Positions 25,231 through 34,896 of a stretch of DNA of 64,000 bases are shown piece by piece. The stretch comes from Bradyrhizobium sp. CSA112 (lineage in GTDB: Bacteria; Pseudomonadota; Alphaproteobacteria; Rhizobiales; Xanthobacteraceae). The notes below the pieces were generated by a model. That model had not been told where the DNA came from, made no database searches, and saw nothing but the letters and a program-made list of their open reading frames with translations. The stretch's first letter is position 1. The number at the start of each line of letters is the position of its first letter. The position numbers and the translations under genes were made by a program. Location of the stretch: contig NZ_JAACFS010000001.1 in NCBI RefSeq assembly GCF_029051645.1, positions 372,001 through 436,000 on the forward strand. The letters run 5' to 3'.

Positions 25231-26175
25231 CTACTTGATGAAGCTCGTGTCAACGAGGTCGTCGATTTTCGGAATCGATTTGATGATGCCGATCTCGAGC
25301 AGCAGGTCTGCGGCTTCCTTTGTAAAGGCCTGGAACTCGCCCGCGAAGAACTTCTGATTCGCGGCCTTGTCCTGCCAGCGCAGATATTTTGCCGAATTGC
25401 CGAACTGCTCGGCGGACTGCTTCACGTCGGAACCCATGATCTCGTAGGATTTTGCCTGGTCCTTTTCGATCAGGGCGACAGCCTCGAAATAGCTGTCAGC
25501 CAGCGCTTTCGCGGCCTTCGGATTCTCGGTCAGGAATTTCGGCGTGCAGCCGAACGTGTCCATGATCATCGGGTAGTCGAGCGTGGTGGCGATGATCTTT
25601 CCCTTGTCCGGCGCCGCGCGCACCGTCGAGAGATAAGGCTCATAGGTCATGGCGGCATCGTTCTGGCCGGCCACGAATGCCTGCGCGGCTGCGGCGGGCT
25701 CCAGATTCACGACGGTGACGTCCTTGACCGAGAGGCCGTTCTTCTTGAGCATCCATGCCAGGGTGAAATAGGGCGCGGTGCCGGGCGCGGACGCCGCGAC
25801 CGTCTTGCCCTTCAGATCCTTGATCGACGCGACATCGTTTCGCGTGGCCATGCCGTCGGCGCCGTAGCTCTTGTCGAGCTGGAAGATCTGCTTGGTCGCA
25901 ACACCATTGGCATTCCAGGATATCCAGGTTTCGACCGTGGTCGCCGCACACTGGATGTCGCCTGATGCAACGGCCAGATGCCGGTCCTTTTGCGGGATCT
26001 TCTTGATCGTCACATCGAGGCCGTTCTTCTTGAAGATGCCCGCCTGGTTTGCGAGCGTGAGCGGTGCAAAGCCGGTCCATCCCGAGATGCCGATGCCGAC
26101 CTTCACGTCTTGTGCGACGGCTGGCACGGACACTAGAAGAGCGGCGGTTGCGGCGAATATTCTATAACTAAGCAT
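25231..26175 (-). CDS. ABC transporter substrate-binding protein, NitT/TauT (NMT1-like)
   Basis: Periplasmic binding protein, 314 residues, with a cleavable signal peptide (MLSYRIFAATAALLVSVPAVAQ, likely cut after the AVAQ or AVA). The mature part begins VKVGIGISGWTGFAPLTLA, typical of the nitrate/sulfonate/taurine group, with SGDIQCAATTVET and the lobe-crossing KTVAASAPGTAPYFTLA. It delivers a small organic nitrogen or sulfur compound to the permease. Separated from hutC by 108 bases that contain a possible sigma-54 promoter, so it may be transcribed apart from hut. Confidence 0.92.
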   Translation of the reverse strand: MLSYRIFAATAALLVSVPAVAQDVKVGIGISGWTGFAPLTLANQAGIFKKNGLDVTIKKIPQKDRHLAVASGDIQCAATTVETWISWNANGVATKQIFQLDKSYGADGMATRNDVASIKDLKGKTVAASAPGTAPYFTLAWMLKKNGLSVKDVTVVNLEPAAAAQAFVAGQNDAAMTYEPYLSTVRAAPDKGKIIATTLDYPMIMDTFGCTPKFLTENPKAAKALADSYFEAVALIEKDQAKSYEIMGSDVKQSAEQFGNSAKYLRWQDKAANQKFFAGEFQAFTKEAADLLLEIGIIKSIPKIDDLVDTSFIK

Positions 26176-26242
26176 GATTGTCTTCCTTCTGCCGGGTGTA
26201 TGGATTTGGTCCTGTTCGTCCTATTGCTGCATGAATTATAGC

Positions 26243-26258
26243 TGCATAAACTGTGCCG
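26243..26258 (-). promoter_or_regulatory. Possible sigma-54 (-24/-12) promoter, weak
   Basis: Reads CGGCACAGTTTATGCA on the minus strand: GG and GC at the right spacing, three mismatches to TGGCACG-N4-TTGCW (positions 1, 7 and 12). It lies 68 bases upstream of the binding-protein start. Three CTGCAT direct repeats (26227, 26242, 26266 on the plus strand) surround it. Confidence 0.35.
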
Positions 26259-26283
26259 GACTTATCTGCATCGATATTCCTCT

Positions 26284-27027
26284 TCAGCCGCCCTTGAAGC
26301 GGGCAACCAGTTTGTGAGACTCGCCCGGATAGACGAGGTGCACGGCGGTCAGCGTCCGTGCGCTACGCCAGGTGTGCCGGTCGATCACGAGGCAGGGTGC
26401 GCCGCTCGCGATATCCAGCGCCGCTGCGGTCTGATCATCGGCCACGATCGCGCTGATTGAATGTTCGGCCTCCGTCCACGGGACATGGTGGAGCAGCCAC
26501 GTGCCGGGCGGTTCGATCGCAAAATCCGCCGTGGCGGCTTCGGGCACCGCGTCAAGATCGATGAGCCTGTCCTCGATCGCGAACGGCACGCCGTCGGCGC
26601 TGTGACGGCATGAGATCGCGATCACCTTGCCGGTTTTCCGTACTCCAAGACGCGCACGGTCGGCGTCGTTTGCGGCGCGGCGCGCGCACCGGATCAACTG
26701 GTAACCGTAGCTGCGGCCGAGCGCGGTGATCTCCGCGCGGATGTCCGGAATCGTCAGGACTGCTGACAGGAATTTGGGACGCCGCACAAATGTGCCGGCC
26801 CGCCGCCGCCGCTCGATGAGATCGGCTTGCGCCAGTTCCGACAGCGCCTTGCTCACAGTCATTCGCGAGCAGCCATAGCGCGTCATCAGCTCGTGCTCGA
26901 ACGGGATGCGATGGCCCGGCGGCCACTCACCGGTCAGGATGCGGCGCTCGATGTCGAGCCGGATCTGCTTGTACAGCGTCGGCTTGTCGGCTGCCTGGAA
27001 TTTGTCGCGATCGACCGAGAGGCTCAT
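26284..27027 (-). CDS. hutC: Histidine utilisation repressor HutC (GntR/UTRA)
   Basis: A 247-residue regulator with an N-terminal GntR winged helix (LYKQIRLDIERRILTGEWPP, GCSRMTVSKALSELAQADLI, RRRRAGTFV) and a C-terminal UTRA ligand domain (WLLHHVPWTEAEHSISAI, AAALDIASGAPCLVIDRHTW). HutC proteins repress hut genes until urocanate binds. Start ATG at 27027 has GGAGG eight bases upstream and overlaps the hutF stop by ATGA, so it is co-transcribed with hutF. The palindrome at 28420 between hutF and hutI is the likely binding site. Confidence 0.94.
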   Translation of the reverse strand: MSLSVDRDKFQAADKPTLYKQIRLDIERRILTGEWPPGHRIPFEHELMTRYGCSRMTVSKALSELAQADLIERRRRAGTFVRRPKFLSAVLTIPDIRAEITALGRSYGYQLIRCARRAANDADRARLGVRKTGKVIAISCRHSADGVPFAIEDRLIDLDAVPEAATADFAIEPPGTWLLHHVPWTEAEHSISAIVADDQTAAALDIASGAPCLVIDRHTWRSARTLTAVHLVYPGESHKLVARFKGG

Positions 27028-28382
27028 GCCACGAGCCTCCGTACGCTTGCGTTGAAAGCGTCGCGCGCTTTCTGGCGGAGCCGGTGGCGTCCACCCTCGA
27101 CGACTTTGTTTCCGCCCGCCCACACACATGCGACGGCACCCGGGCCCGCTGCAAAAATCCAGCCGTCGAGGACGGTATCCCCGCGACGCCCGGCGAGCGA
27201 GGGATGCGTGGTGTCGAGGGTCACGATATCAGCGCGTGCGCCTGGCTGGAGCCCGACGAACGGCTGCACCAGCGCCTGCGCGCCGCCGGCCAGCGCAGCG
27301 TCGAATAGCGCTCGGCCGGTCGAAATGCCGGGACCGCCGGACAACACGTTGCGCTCCCGGTGCTTTAACCGCTGGCCATATTCGAGCTGACGCAGTTCGT
27401 CGGCCACGCCGACCAGGACATTGGAGTCTGTGCCGACGCCGAACCGGCCGCCTGCGTCAAGGAATTCGCGGGTCGGGAAAATGCCGTCGCCGAGGCTCGC
27501 CTCGGTAATCGGGCAGAGGCCTGCAACGGCGCCGCTCCTGGCAAGCGCGGCGACCTCCGTCGCGGTGGTATGGGTCGCATGGATCAGGCACCAGCGCCGG
27601 TCGACGGGCGCATGTTCGAGCAGCCACTCAACCGGCCGCCGGCCGGACCAGGCGATGCATTCCTCGACTTCCCTGATCTGTTCGGCGGCGTGAATATGAA
27701 CCGGCCTGCCTTCGGCGAGTGGTACGATCGCCGTTAATTCGTCCGGCGTTACGGCCCGCAGGCTGTGCGGGGCAATACCGAGATTGGCCCCGGGCAATTC
27801 GCGGATGGCCACCTCCGTCGCGGCAATCAGCCTGGCAAACTGGTCGACCGAGCAGATGAACCGGCGCTGGCCGGCATGCGGTGCGGCCCCACCAAAGGAG
27901 CTGTGCGCGTAAAAACTCGGCAGCAGGGTGAGCCCGATACCGGTATCCTCGGCGGCCCGCGCAATTCGCGTCGCCATCTCGGCAGGATTGGCATAGGGCC
28001 TGCCATCGTGGTCGTGATGAAGATAATGGAATTCCCCGACGCGCGTGTAGCCTTGCTCGAGCATCTCGACATAGAGCAGCGTTGCGACGGCTTCCGTGTC
28101 TTCGGGGGTCATGTCCAGCGCGAAGCGATACATCGTCTCGCGCCATGTCCAGAACGTATCCGCGGTGTTGCCGCGCGTTTCGGCGAGGCCGGCCATGCCA
28201 CGCTGAAACGCGTGACTATGCAGGCTCGCTATTCCCGGGATGGCCAACTGGTGGCGTTCATCGTGCGCGCCCGGCGCTGCGCCGACCGTCACCTTCGTAA
28301 TGGTTCCATCGGTCACAACCACCTGCACATCGTCAGCCCATCCGGAGGGAAGCAGCGCCGATCCGAAATGCAGAGTGGACAT
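27024..28382 (-). CDS. hutF: Formimidoylglutamate deiminase
   Basis: Zinc amidohydrolase, 452 residues, that converts N-formimino-L-glutamate to N-formyl-L-glutamate and ammonia in the five-step histidine route. Metal motif LHSHAFQRGMAGL, then HIHAAEQ, catalytic region CLIHATHT and the aspartate in GVGTDSN. The open frame extends to 28673, but the start at 28382 matches the family N-terminus (MSTLHFGSALLPSGW), and the promoter at 28423-28450 lies downstream of the ATG at 28433, which rules that one out. Its product needs HutG, which is not in the window. Confidence 0.95.
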   Translation of the reverse strand: MSTLHFGSALLPSGWADDVQVVVTDGTITKVTVGAAPGAHDERHQLAIPGIASLHSHAFQRGMAGLAETRGNTADTFWTWRETMYRFALDMTPEDTEAVATLLYVEMLEQGYTRVGEFHYLHHDHDGRPYANPAEMATRIARAAEDTGIGLTLLPSFYAHSSFGGAAPHAGQRRFICSVDQFARLIAATEVAIRELPGANLGIAPHSLRAVTPDELTAIVPLAEGRPVHIHAAEQIREVEECIAWSGRRPVEWLLEHAPVDRRWCLIHATHTTATEVAALARSGAVAGLCPITEASLGDGIFPTREFLDAGGRFGVGTDSNVLVGVADELRQLEYGQRLKHRERNVLSGGPGISTGRALFDAALAGGAQALVQPFVGLQPGARADIVTLDTTHPSLAGRRGDTVLDGWIFAAGPGAVACVWAGGNKVVEGGRHRLRQKARDAFNASVRRLVA

Positions 28383-28419
28383 GTTTTCCAAACCGGGTGG
28401 ACAGAACACCAACACAGGA

Positions 28420-28435
28420 ATATGTATAGACATAT
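28420..28435. promoter_or_regulatory. Palindromic operator between hutF and hutI, probably for HutC
   Basis: ATATGTATAGACATAT: arms ATATGT and ACATAT around ATAG, perfect. The core TGTATAGACA resembles the TGTATATACA-type sites of GntR/HutC repressors. It overlaps the -10 element of the hutF promoter and lies 42 bases upstream of the hutI start, so one repressor could control both directions. Confidence 0.7.
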
Positions 28436-28450
28436 TGATACCCCCGTCAA
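28423..28450 (-). promoter_or_regulatory. Sigma-70-type promoter of hutF-hutC
   Basis: On the minus strand TTGACG (28450-28445), 16-base spacer, TATACA (28428-28423). Predicted start near 28416, giving a leader of about 34 bases to the hutF ATG. The -10 lies inside the palindrome at 28420-28435. Confidence 0.55.
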
Positions 28451-28476
28451 GTTTCTGCCCTTGAGGGAAATGCTGC

Positions 28477-29691
28477 ATGGCCGAGCGCTTCGATCGAATC
28501 TGGCACAATGCCCGGCTCGCCACCGTTCGGGGTGATCTGCCCGACCTCGGCGTGATTGAGCGTGGCGTGATAGCCGCGCGGGATGGCCGCATCGCCTTTG
28601 CCGGCAGCGGTCTCGACTTTCCATCTGACGCCGATGCGGCCGAACGGATCGATTGCGGCGGGCGGTGGATCACGCCCGGACTGATCGATTGTCATACCCA
28701 TTTGGTTTTCGGCGGAAACCGCGCCCATGAGTTCGAGTTGCGGCTGCAGGGAGCAAGCTACGAGGAGATCGCGCGCGCGGGCGGGGGCATTGTCTCGACG
28801 GTCGCTGCGACGCGGGCATCCAGTGAGGCTGAACTTGTTGCCGGGGCGCTGCCGCGGCTCGACGCCTTGATCGGCGAGGGCGTGACCACGATCGAGATCA
28901 AATCCGGCTACGGGCTCAACACGGAAACCGAGCTGCGCCAGCTATCGGCTGCACGCGCGCTGGGCCGCAACCGGCCGGTCAGCATCCGGACGACCTTTCT
29001 TGGCGCGCACGCGCTGCCGCCAGAGGCCGATGGCGACAAGGATCGATACATCGACCTTGTTTGCCGCGAGATGCTCCCGGCGGTGGCGCAGGCCGGCCTT
29101 GCAGACGCAGTCGACGCCTTCATGGAAGGCATCGCTTTTTCGGCAGATCAAACGGCGCGGGTGTTTCGTGCGGCAAAGACGCTCGGACTGCCGGTCAGAT
29201 TGCACGCGGACCAGCTGTCGAACCTCGGCGGCGCCGCGCTTGCTTCGGAGTTCTCCGCTTTGTCTGCCGATCATCTGGAGCACACGGATGAGGCCGGCGT
29301 CGCGGCGATGGCGCGGGCGGGCACGGTGGCCGTGCTGTTGCCGGGCGCATTCTATTTCATTCGCGAGACGACCAAGCCGCCGGTCGAGCTGTTCCGTACC
29401 CACGGCGTGAACATGGCGCTCGCAACCGACTGCAACCCCGGCAGTTCGCCCCTGACGTCGGTTCTGCTGGCCATGAACATGGGCGCGACGCTGTTCCGGA
29501 TGACGGTTGCCGAATGCCTCGCCGGTGTGACGCGGGAAGGCGCGCGTGCGCTGGGTGTTCTCGATGAGACCGGCACGCTCGAGGCCGGCAAATATTGCGA
29601 TCTCGCGATCTGGGATATCGACCGGCCCGCCGAGCTGATTTACCGGATGGGCTTCAACCCGCTGCACCGCCGGGTGTGGAGGGGACAATGA
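28477..29691 (+). CDS. hutI: Imidazolonepropionase
   Basis: Opens the imidazolone ring of 4-imidazolone-5-propionate to give N-formimino-L-glutamate; third step of histidine breakdown. 404 residues of the amidohydrolase superfamily with [35 protein letters not shown], the DHLEHTDE histidine and catalytic aspartate in ATDCNPGS. First gene of hutI-hutH-hutU; its stop overlaps the hutH start by ATGA. Confidence 0.97.
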   Translation: MAERFDRIWHNARLATVRGDLPDLGVIERGVIAARDGRIAFAGSGLDFPSDADAAERIDCGGRWITPGLIDCHTHLVFGGNRAHEFELRLQGASYEEIARAGGGIVSTVAATRASSEAELVAGALPRLDALIGEGVTTIEIKSGYGLNTETELRQLSAARALGRNRPVSIRTTFLGAHALPPEADGDKDRYIDLVCREMLPAVAQAGLADAVDAFMEGIAFSADQTARVFRAAKTLGLPVRLHADQLSNLGGAALASEFSALSADHLEHTDEAGVAAMARAGTVAVLLPGAFYFIRETTKPPVELFRTHGVNMALATDCNPGSSPLTSVLLAMNMGATLFRMTVAECLAGVTREGARALGVLDETGTLEAGKYCDLAIWDIDRPAELIYRMGFNPLHRRVWRGQ

Positions 29692-31310
29692 GCGGCCCGG
29701 ACACATCCATCGTTGTTTCGCCCGGGAGGGTCAACCTCGACGATCTGGCGCAGGTGCTTGCCGGCGCGGCCGTCGTGCTCGATCCAACGTTCTGGCCGCG
29801 CGTCGAGGCGGCATCGGCCATCGTTGCGCAGGCAGCAGATGCGCAAGCGCCGGTTTACGGTATCAATACCGGGTTCGGAAAACTGGCGTCGAAACGAATT
29901 CCTCCCGACCAGACCGCGCTGCTGCAGCGCAACCTCATTGTGTCGCATTGCTGCGGGGTAGGGGAACCGACGCCCGAACCGATCGTACGTCTGATGATGG
30001 CGCTGAAGATCATCTCGTTGGGGCGAGGTGCTTCGGGCGTTCGCCGCGAAATCATCGAACAACTCCAGGCCATGCTGGTGCATGGCGTTTGTCCGCTGGT
30101 GCCGCAGCAAGGATCGGTCGGGGCATCCGGTGATCTGGCACCGCTAGCGCATATGACCGCCGTCATGATCGGCGAGGGGCAGGCGCTAGTCGGCGGAAAA
30201 ATTGTGCCGGGCCGCGATGCACTGGCCGCGGCCAGTCTCGCGCCGGTCACCCTCGGGCCGAAGGAAGGCCTCGCACTGATCAACGGTACGCAGTTTTCGA
30301 CGGCCTATGCCATTTCCGGCTTGTTGCGTGCCCATGGCCTTCTCTGCGCGACGCTGGTGACAGGCGCCTTGTCGGTGGACGCGGCCATGGCTTCGACAGC
30401 CCCGTTCCGCCCGGAGATCCAGCAACTGCGGGGGCATGATGGACAAGTCGCGGCCGGCGTCGCCCTGACGGCGTTGCTGGAAGGCAGCGACATCCGCATG
30501 TCGCATCTCGAAGGCGACGAGCGCGTGCAGGATCCCTATTGCCTGCGCTGTCAGCCGCAGGTGGCCGGCGCCGCGCTCGACCTGTTGATGCAAGCCGCCC
30601 GCACACTGACCATCGAGGCCAACGCCGTCACGGATAACCCCTTGGTGCTGGTCGAGAGCGGCGAGATCGTTTCGGGTGGAAATTTTCACGCCGAGCCGGT
30701 CGCATTCGCTGCCGACCAGATCGCATTGGCGTTGTCAGAGATCGGCGCGATCAGCGAGCGGCGCATTGCTACCCTCGTCGACCCCGCGCTGAATTTTGGC
30801 CTGCCGCCGTTCCTGACGCCTGATCCCGGCCTCAACTCCGGCTTCATGATTGCGGAGGTGACGGCGGCAGCCCTCTATGCCGAGAACAAGCAACGCGCCG
30901 CGGCCTGCTCGATCGATTCGACGCCGACCAGTGCCAACCAGGAAGATCACGTGTCGATGGCCGCGCACGCGGCGCGCCGCTTGTCTGATATGGCGGACAA
31001 CCTTGCCGCCATTCTCGGCATCGAGCTGCTGGTTGCGGCGCAAGGCATCGGGTTGCGCGCGCCGCATACGACCAGCCCTGCGCTTGCGACGGTCATTGCC
31101 GTGTTGCGCGAGCAGGTGCCTGCGCTGGGTGGCGATCGCTATATGGCCGACGATATCGCAAAGGCCACGGCGCTGGTCGCAGCCGGCACGTTGCCGGCTG
31201 CGGCGATTTCGGTGCTCAAGAAAAACCCGTTTCCAAGACTTGCCGAGACAAGACTTGCTGAGACAAGACTTACCGAGACAAGACTTGCCGAGAGAGGTCA
31301 CCTGTCATGA
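29688..31310 (+). CDS. hutH: Histidine ammonia-lyase
   Basis: Converts L-histidine to urocanate and ammonia using the self-formed MIO group. 540 residues; Ala146-Ser147-Gly148 within [14 protein letters not shown] forms MIO, and the catalytic tyrosine segment [15 protein letters not shown] is present. Start ATG at 29688 overlaps the hutI stop (ATGA); the frame's earlier ATG at 29595 lies within hutI. The last 25 residues are unusual: four copies of a five-residue unit (RLAET and variants) encoded by a 15-bp tandem repeat, beyond the conserved fold. Its stop overlaps the hutU start by ATGA. Confidence 0.97.
   Translation: MSGPDTSIVVSPGRVNLDDLAQVLAGAAVVLDPTFWPRVEAASAIVAQAADAQAPVYGINTGFGKLASKRIPPDQTALLQRNLIVSHCCGVGEPTPEPIVRLMMALKIISLGRGASGVRREIIEQLQAMLVHGVCPLVPQQGSVGASGDLAPLAHMTAVMIGEGQALVGGKIVPGRDALAAASLAPVTLGPKEGLALINGTQFSTAYAISGLLRAHGLLCATLVTGALSVDAAMASTAPFRPEIQQLRGHDGQVAAGVALTALLEGSDIRMSHLEGDERVQDPYCLRCQPQVAGAALDLLMQAARTLTIEANAVTDNPLVLVESGEIVSGGNFHAEPVAFAADQIALALSEIGAISERRIATLVDPALNFGLPPFLTPDPGLNSGFMIAEVTAAALYAENKQRAAACSIDSTPTSANQEDHVSMAAHAARRLSDMADNLAAILGIELLVAAQGIGLRAPHTTSPALATVIAVLREQVPALGGDRYMADDIAKATALVAAGTLPAAAISVLKKNPFPRLAETRLAETRLTETRLAERGHLS
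31236..31295 (+). repeat. Four 15-bp tandem repeats at the 3' end of hutH
   Basis: Units AGACTTGCCGAGACA, AGACTTGCTGAGACA, AGACTTACCGAGACA and AGACTTGCCGAGAGA are contiguous. Because the unit is 15 bp, copy-number change keeps the frame and changes only the C-terminal tail of HutH and the spacing to hutU. Confidence 0.95.
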
Positions 31311-32977
31311 ACCGCCGACTGGACAACGACCGTACGATCCGCGCGCCCCGCGGATCCGAGATCAGCGCCAAGAGCTGGTTGACGGAAGCGCCGCTCCGGA
31401 TGCTGATGAATAATCTCGATCCCGATGTTGCCGAACGGCCGAGCGAGCTTGTCGTCTATGGCGGAATTGGCCGCGCAGCCCGCGACTGGGACAGCTTTGA
31501 CCGGATCGTTGCCTCATTGCGCAAGCTCGAGGCCGACCAGACGCTGGTCGTGCAGTCAGGCAAGCCGGTCGGAATTTTCCGCACCCATCCCGATGCGCCG
31601 CGCGTGCTGATCGCAAATTCGAACCTGGTGCCGCATTGGGCGACGCTCGATCACTTCAACGAACTGGACAAGCAGGGGTTGATGATGTTCGGGCAGATGA
31701 CGGCCGGATCATGGATCTACATCGGCAGCCAGGGCATCGTGCAGGGGACGTATGAAACGTTCGTCGAAGTGGGGCGGCGTCATTACGGCGGAAGCCTCGC
31801 GGGCAAGTGGATCCTGACCGCGGGTCTCGGCGGCATGGGTGGCGCCCAGCCCCTTGCTGCGACGATGGCCGGAGCGTCGATGCTTGCGATCGAGTGTCAG
31901 CCGAGCCGCATCGAGATGCGGCTGCGCACCGGCTATCTCGACCGGCAGGCAAGTACGCTGGATGAGGCGCTCGCGATCATGGCGCAGGCGGCGCAGGATA
32001 GGAAACCCGTCTCGGTCGGCCTGCTCGGCAATGCCGCGGATATTTTTCCCGAGCTGGTGCGCCGCGGCGTCAGGCCGGACATTGTCACCGACCAGACCAG
32101 CGCGCACGATCCAATCAACGGTTACCTGCCGAAGGGATGGACGCTCGCGGAGTGGGAGTTAAGACGCAACGCCGATCCGAAAGCGGTTGAAGTCGCGGCC
32201 AAGACCTCCATGGTCGGCCACGTCCAGGCCATGCTGGATTTCCACGCCCAAGGCATTCCCACGCTCGACTATGGCAACAACATTCGCCAGATGGCGAAGG
32301 ACATGGGATTGAAAAACGCGTTCGACTTCCCAGGCTTCGTTCCGGCCTACATCCGTCCACTGTTCTGCCGCGGTGTCGGACCATTCCGGTGGGCGGCGCT
32401 CTCAGGGGATCCCGAAGACATTTTCCGCACCGACGCCAAGGTCAAGGAGCTGATGCCGGACGACAAGCATCTTCACAATTGGCTCGACATGGCGAAGGCG
32501 CGGATCAAGTTCCAGGGACTGCCGGCGCGGATCTGCTGGGTCGGCCTTGGCGATCGCCACCGGCTGGGCCTGGCGTTCAATGAAATGGTGGCGAGCGGCG
32601 AACTTAAGGCGCCGATCGTCATTGGTCGCGATCATCTTGACAGCGGCTCGGTTGCGAGCCCGAACCGCGAAACCGAAGCGATGCGCGATGGTTCGGATGC
32701 GGTGTCCGACTGGCCACTGCTCAATGCGCTGATCAACTGTGCCAGCGGGGCGACGTGGGTTTCGCTGCATCACGGCGGAGGCGTCGGGATCGGCTATTCG
32801 CAGCACGCCGGCATGGTGATTGTCGCCGACGGAACGCCGGAGGCTGCGCGCCGCATCGAGCGGGTGCTTTGGAACGATCCGGCGACAGGGGTCATGCGTC
32901 ATGCCGACGCGGGCTACGAAACTGCGGTCGAGTGCGCCCGGGCCAACGGCCTCGATCTGCCCAGTCTGGCGCTGTAG
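31307..32977 (+). CDS. hutU: Urocanate hydratase
   Basis: Second enzyme of histidine breakdown: urocanate plus water to imidazolonepropionate, with tightly bound NAD as electrophile. 556 residues. Typical blocks are the NAD-binding [50 protein letters not shown] and [15 protein letters not shown]. Translationally coupled to hutH by ATGA. It converges on the uracil phosphoribosyltransferase gene with only nine bases between stops, and no terminator is visible there. Confidence 0.97.
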   Translation: MNRRLDNDRTIRAPRGSEISAKSWLTEAPLRMLMNNLDPDVAERPSELVVYGGIGRAARDWDSFDRIVASLRKLEADQTLVVQSGKPVGIFRTHPDAPRVLIANSNLVPHWATLDHFNELDKQGLMMFGQMTAGSWIYIGSQGIVQGTYETFVEVGRRHYGGSLAGKWILTAGLGGMGGAQPLAATMAGASMLAIECQPSRIEMRLRTGYLDRQASTLDEALAIMAQAAQDRKPVSVGLLGNAADIFPELVRRGVRPDIVTDQTSAHDPINGYLPKGWTLAEWELRRNADPKAVEVAAKTSMVGHVQAMLDFHAQGIPTLDYGNNIRQMAKDMGLKNAFDFPGFVPAYIRPLFCRGVGPFRWAALSGDPEDIFRTDAKVKELMPDDKHLHNWLDMAKARIKFQGLPARICWVGLGDRHRLGLAFNEMVASGELKAPIVIGRDHLDSGSVASPNRETEAMRDGSDAVSDWPLLNALINCASGATWVSLHHGGGVGIGYSQHAGMVIVADGTPEAARRIERVLWNDPATGVMRHADAGYETAVECARANGLDLPSLAL

Positions 32978-32986
32978 CGCGCCAAC

Positions 32987-33616
32987 CTACTTCGTGCCGT
33001 AGGTGCGGTCGCCGGCGTCGCCGAGACCCGGCACAATGTAGGCGTTGGCGTCCAGCCCCTGGTCGATCGCCGCGAGCCAGATCGGAACATCAGGATGAAT
33101 GCCACGCATCCGCTCAACGCCTTCCGGCGCGCCGATCAGGCAGACCAATCGAATGTCGTTCGCCCCGCGCTCCTTTAGCCGGTCGACTGCGGCAACGGCG
33201 GAGTTCGCCGTTGCCAGTACCGGCGAGATCACGATCACCAGCCGCTCGTGCAGATCGCTCGGCGCCTTGAAGAAATATTCCACCGCCGTGAAGGTTTCCG
33301 GTTCGCGGTAAAGGCCGATATGCGCGATCCGCGCGGTCGGCACCAGATCGAGCATGCCGTCCGCGAAGGTTACGCCGGCACGCAGCACCGGCGCGAACAC
33401 CAGTTTCTTGCCCGCGATCTGCGGCGACTTCATATGCGCAAGCGGCGTTTCGATTTCGATATCGGCCAGCGGCAGGTCACGGGTGACCTCGTAACAAAGC
33501 AGCATCCCGATCTCCTTGAGGAGTTCGCGAAACGACTTGGTTGAAATCTCTTTCTTCCGCAAAAGCGTCAGCTTGTGCTGCACCAGCGGGTGACTAACGA
33601 TCGTAACGCCATCCAT
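32987..33616 (-). CDS. Uracil phosphoribosyltransferase-like protein (URC6 type) with altered PRPP loop
   Basis: A 209-residue homologue of Upp: [17 protein letters not shown], a hood region [11 protein letters not shown] and the uracil-binding C-terminus [17 protein letters not shown] are typical. The PRPP loop, DPMLATGGS in ordinary Upp, reads SPVLATANS here: the aspartate at position 131 is serine and the glycine pair is Ala-Asn. Start ATG at 33616 has GAGGT eight bases upstream, and the length equals that of E. coli Upp. It lies 17 bases after the URC4 gene, so it should be the phosphoribosyltransferase step of the URC uracil pathway rather than housekeeping salvage. Confidence 0.88.
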   Translation of the reverse strand: MDGVTIVSHPLVQHKLTLLRKKEISTKSFRELLKEIGMLLCYEVTRDLPLADIEIETPLAHMKSPQIAGKKLVFAPVLRAGVTFADGMLDLVPTARIAHIGLYREPETFTAVEYFFKAPSDLHERLVIVISPVLATANSAVAAVDRLKERGANDIRLVCLIGAPEGVERMRGIHPDVPIWLAAIDQGLDANAYIVPGLGDAGDRTYGTK

Positions 33617-33633
33617 TTTCTCTGACCTCGGAT

Positions 33634-34896
33634 CTAGAAAACCGTGCCGTCGCTGACGACCTTCACCGGAGGTGATGCGTTGGCGCGGCGTTCGCGTGCC
33701 AGCCGTCGGCCCGCAGCCCACGTGCCGCCCTCGAGAATTTTCGCCAGCGGCATCGATGTGGCATCGCGACCAAGCCGGTGCCGCAGACCATCAGCAACGC
33801 GGTCGAGCAGCGCCACCGTCAGCGCTCGCCATTCGACGACAAGTGGTGACGATACCTCGTGTTCTTGCTGCACAGCCTCTGCTTCGCGAAACGCCAGCAC
33901 GCCGGTATCGATAAACAGCCCGCCATTGCGATATTCGGCAAGGCCGGTCAGGCCATCGATATCGGTCACGCTGATGCCGGATGTTTGCAGCGGCTCGATG
34001 AGCGAATAGGCCAGCCATTGCGAGAGCTTGTGCAGCGGCACCAGGCCATTGGTCGCATCCGCGGTCGTCAGCGCCGGATGCTGCCAGCAGTCGCCGAGCG
34101 CGATTCCGCCTAGCGTCAGCCGCGATGGCCAGATCGGCCCGAGTTGTTGCAGCAATTCCGCTAAGATCGTCGGCGCGGGCAGCTTTCCATCGTCTGCCAG
34201 CATCGCGAGCCGGTCGAACAGGCCGCCGGGCCGCGGCGAGTCGCGGCTGCCGAATATTTCCGGTTTCGAGGCCACCAGCCGGCCCAGGCCACGCAACAGG
34301 TCGGCGCGTCCGTCCATCCCGACCAGCGGATTGACATCCGAGACCTGCATGCCGCGCTCGAGGTCGGCAACGGCAAGATTCGCGAGCGCATCGGCATCGA
34401 CGCGCAAGGGCTCAAGGGGCGCAGACGAGAATGCGCCGCCCGTAAACATCGCAAGGCTCGCCAGCCCCAATCCTTCCGAGCGGCCGATGGCTGATCCGGT
34501 TTTCGGATCGTGGTAGCGCCACGATGGACCGGCGCCGGCATCGAGGAAGACGCTGACGATGGCCAGGTCGAGTTCAGCCCGGGCGCGGGCCGCGCGATCG
34601 GGCCAATCGGTCCGGTCGGCAACAGCAGCCCATCGATTATCCCCGTCGGTGACGAAGTGCCGCCAGCGCGAATGAAACGGCACGTCGAACGACGGATAAG
34701 CCTTGCGCGTCGTTTCCAGCACCAGATCGATGGCGCCGTCCATTCGATCGAGATCGATGCGGAAGTTCGGAAGCTTGCCTTCGAGGCCGATCGCGAGCAT
34801 GCGGTGCGCGCGCTCGCGGACCGCCTTTGCGCTTAACAGCGTCAAAGCCGCTGACGTCTCCGGATTTGCAAGGGGCACGGCCGCCGCCTCTCTCAA
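33634..34896 (-). CDS. URC4/Urg3 family protein (DUF1688), uracil catabolism
   Basis: A 420-residue protein of the DUF1688 family, defined genetically as URC4 of the yeast uracil catabolic pathway and found in bacteria beside URC1. Typical stretches are [57 protein letters not shown] and [14 protein letters not shown]. The biochemical reaction is not established to my knowledge. It starts by TTG overlapping the URC1 stop, or by GTG at 34878, which has the better ribosome site (AGAGAGG). Cytoplasmic; no membrane segment or signal. Confidence 0.9.
   Translation of the reverse strand: MREAAAVPLANPETSAALTLLSAKAVRERAHRMLAIGLEGKLPNFRIDLDRMDGAIDLVLETTRKAYPSFDVPFHSRWRHFVTDGDNRWAAVADRTDWPDRAARARAELDLAIVSVFLDAGAGPSWRYHDPKTGSAIGRSEGLGLASLAMFTGGAFSSAPLEPLRVDADALANLAVADLERGMQVSDVNPLVGMDGRADLLRGLGRLVASKPEIFGSRDSPRPGGLFDRLAMLADDGKLPAPTILAELLQQLGPIWPSRLTLGGIALGDCWQHPALTTADATNGLVPLHKLSQWLAYSLIEPLQTSGISVTDIDGLTGLAEYRNGGLFIDTGVLAFREAEAVQQEHEVSSPLVVEWRALTVALLDRVADGLRHRLGRDATSMPLAKILEGGTWAAGRRLARERRANASPPVKVVSDGTVF

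Noticed and set aside
28383..28673. Upstream extension of hutF
   Set aside because: It would run through the divergent promoter and into hutI on the other strand; the family N-terminus begins at 28382.
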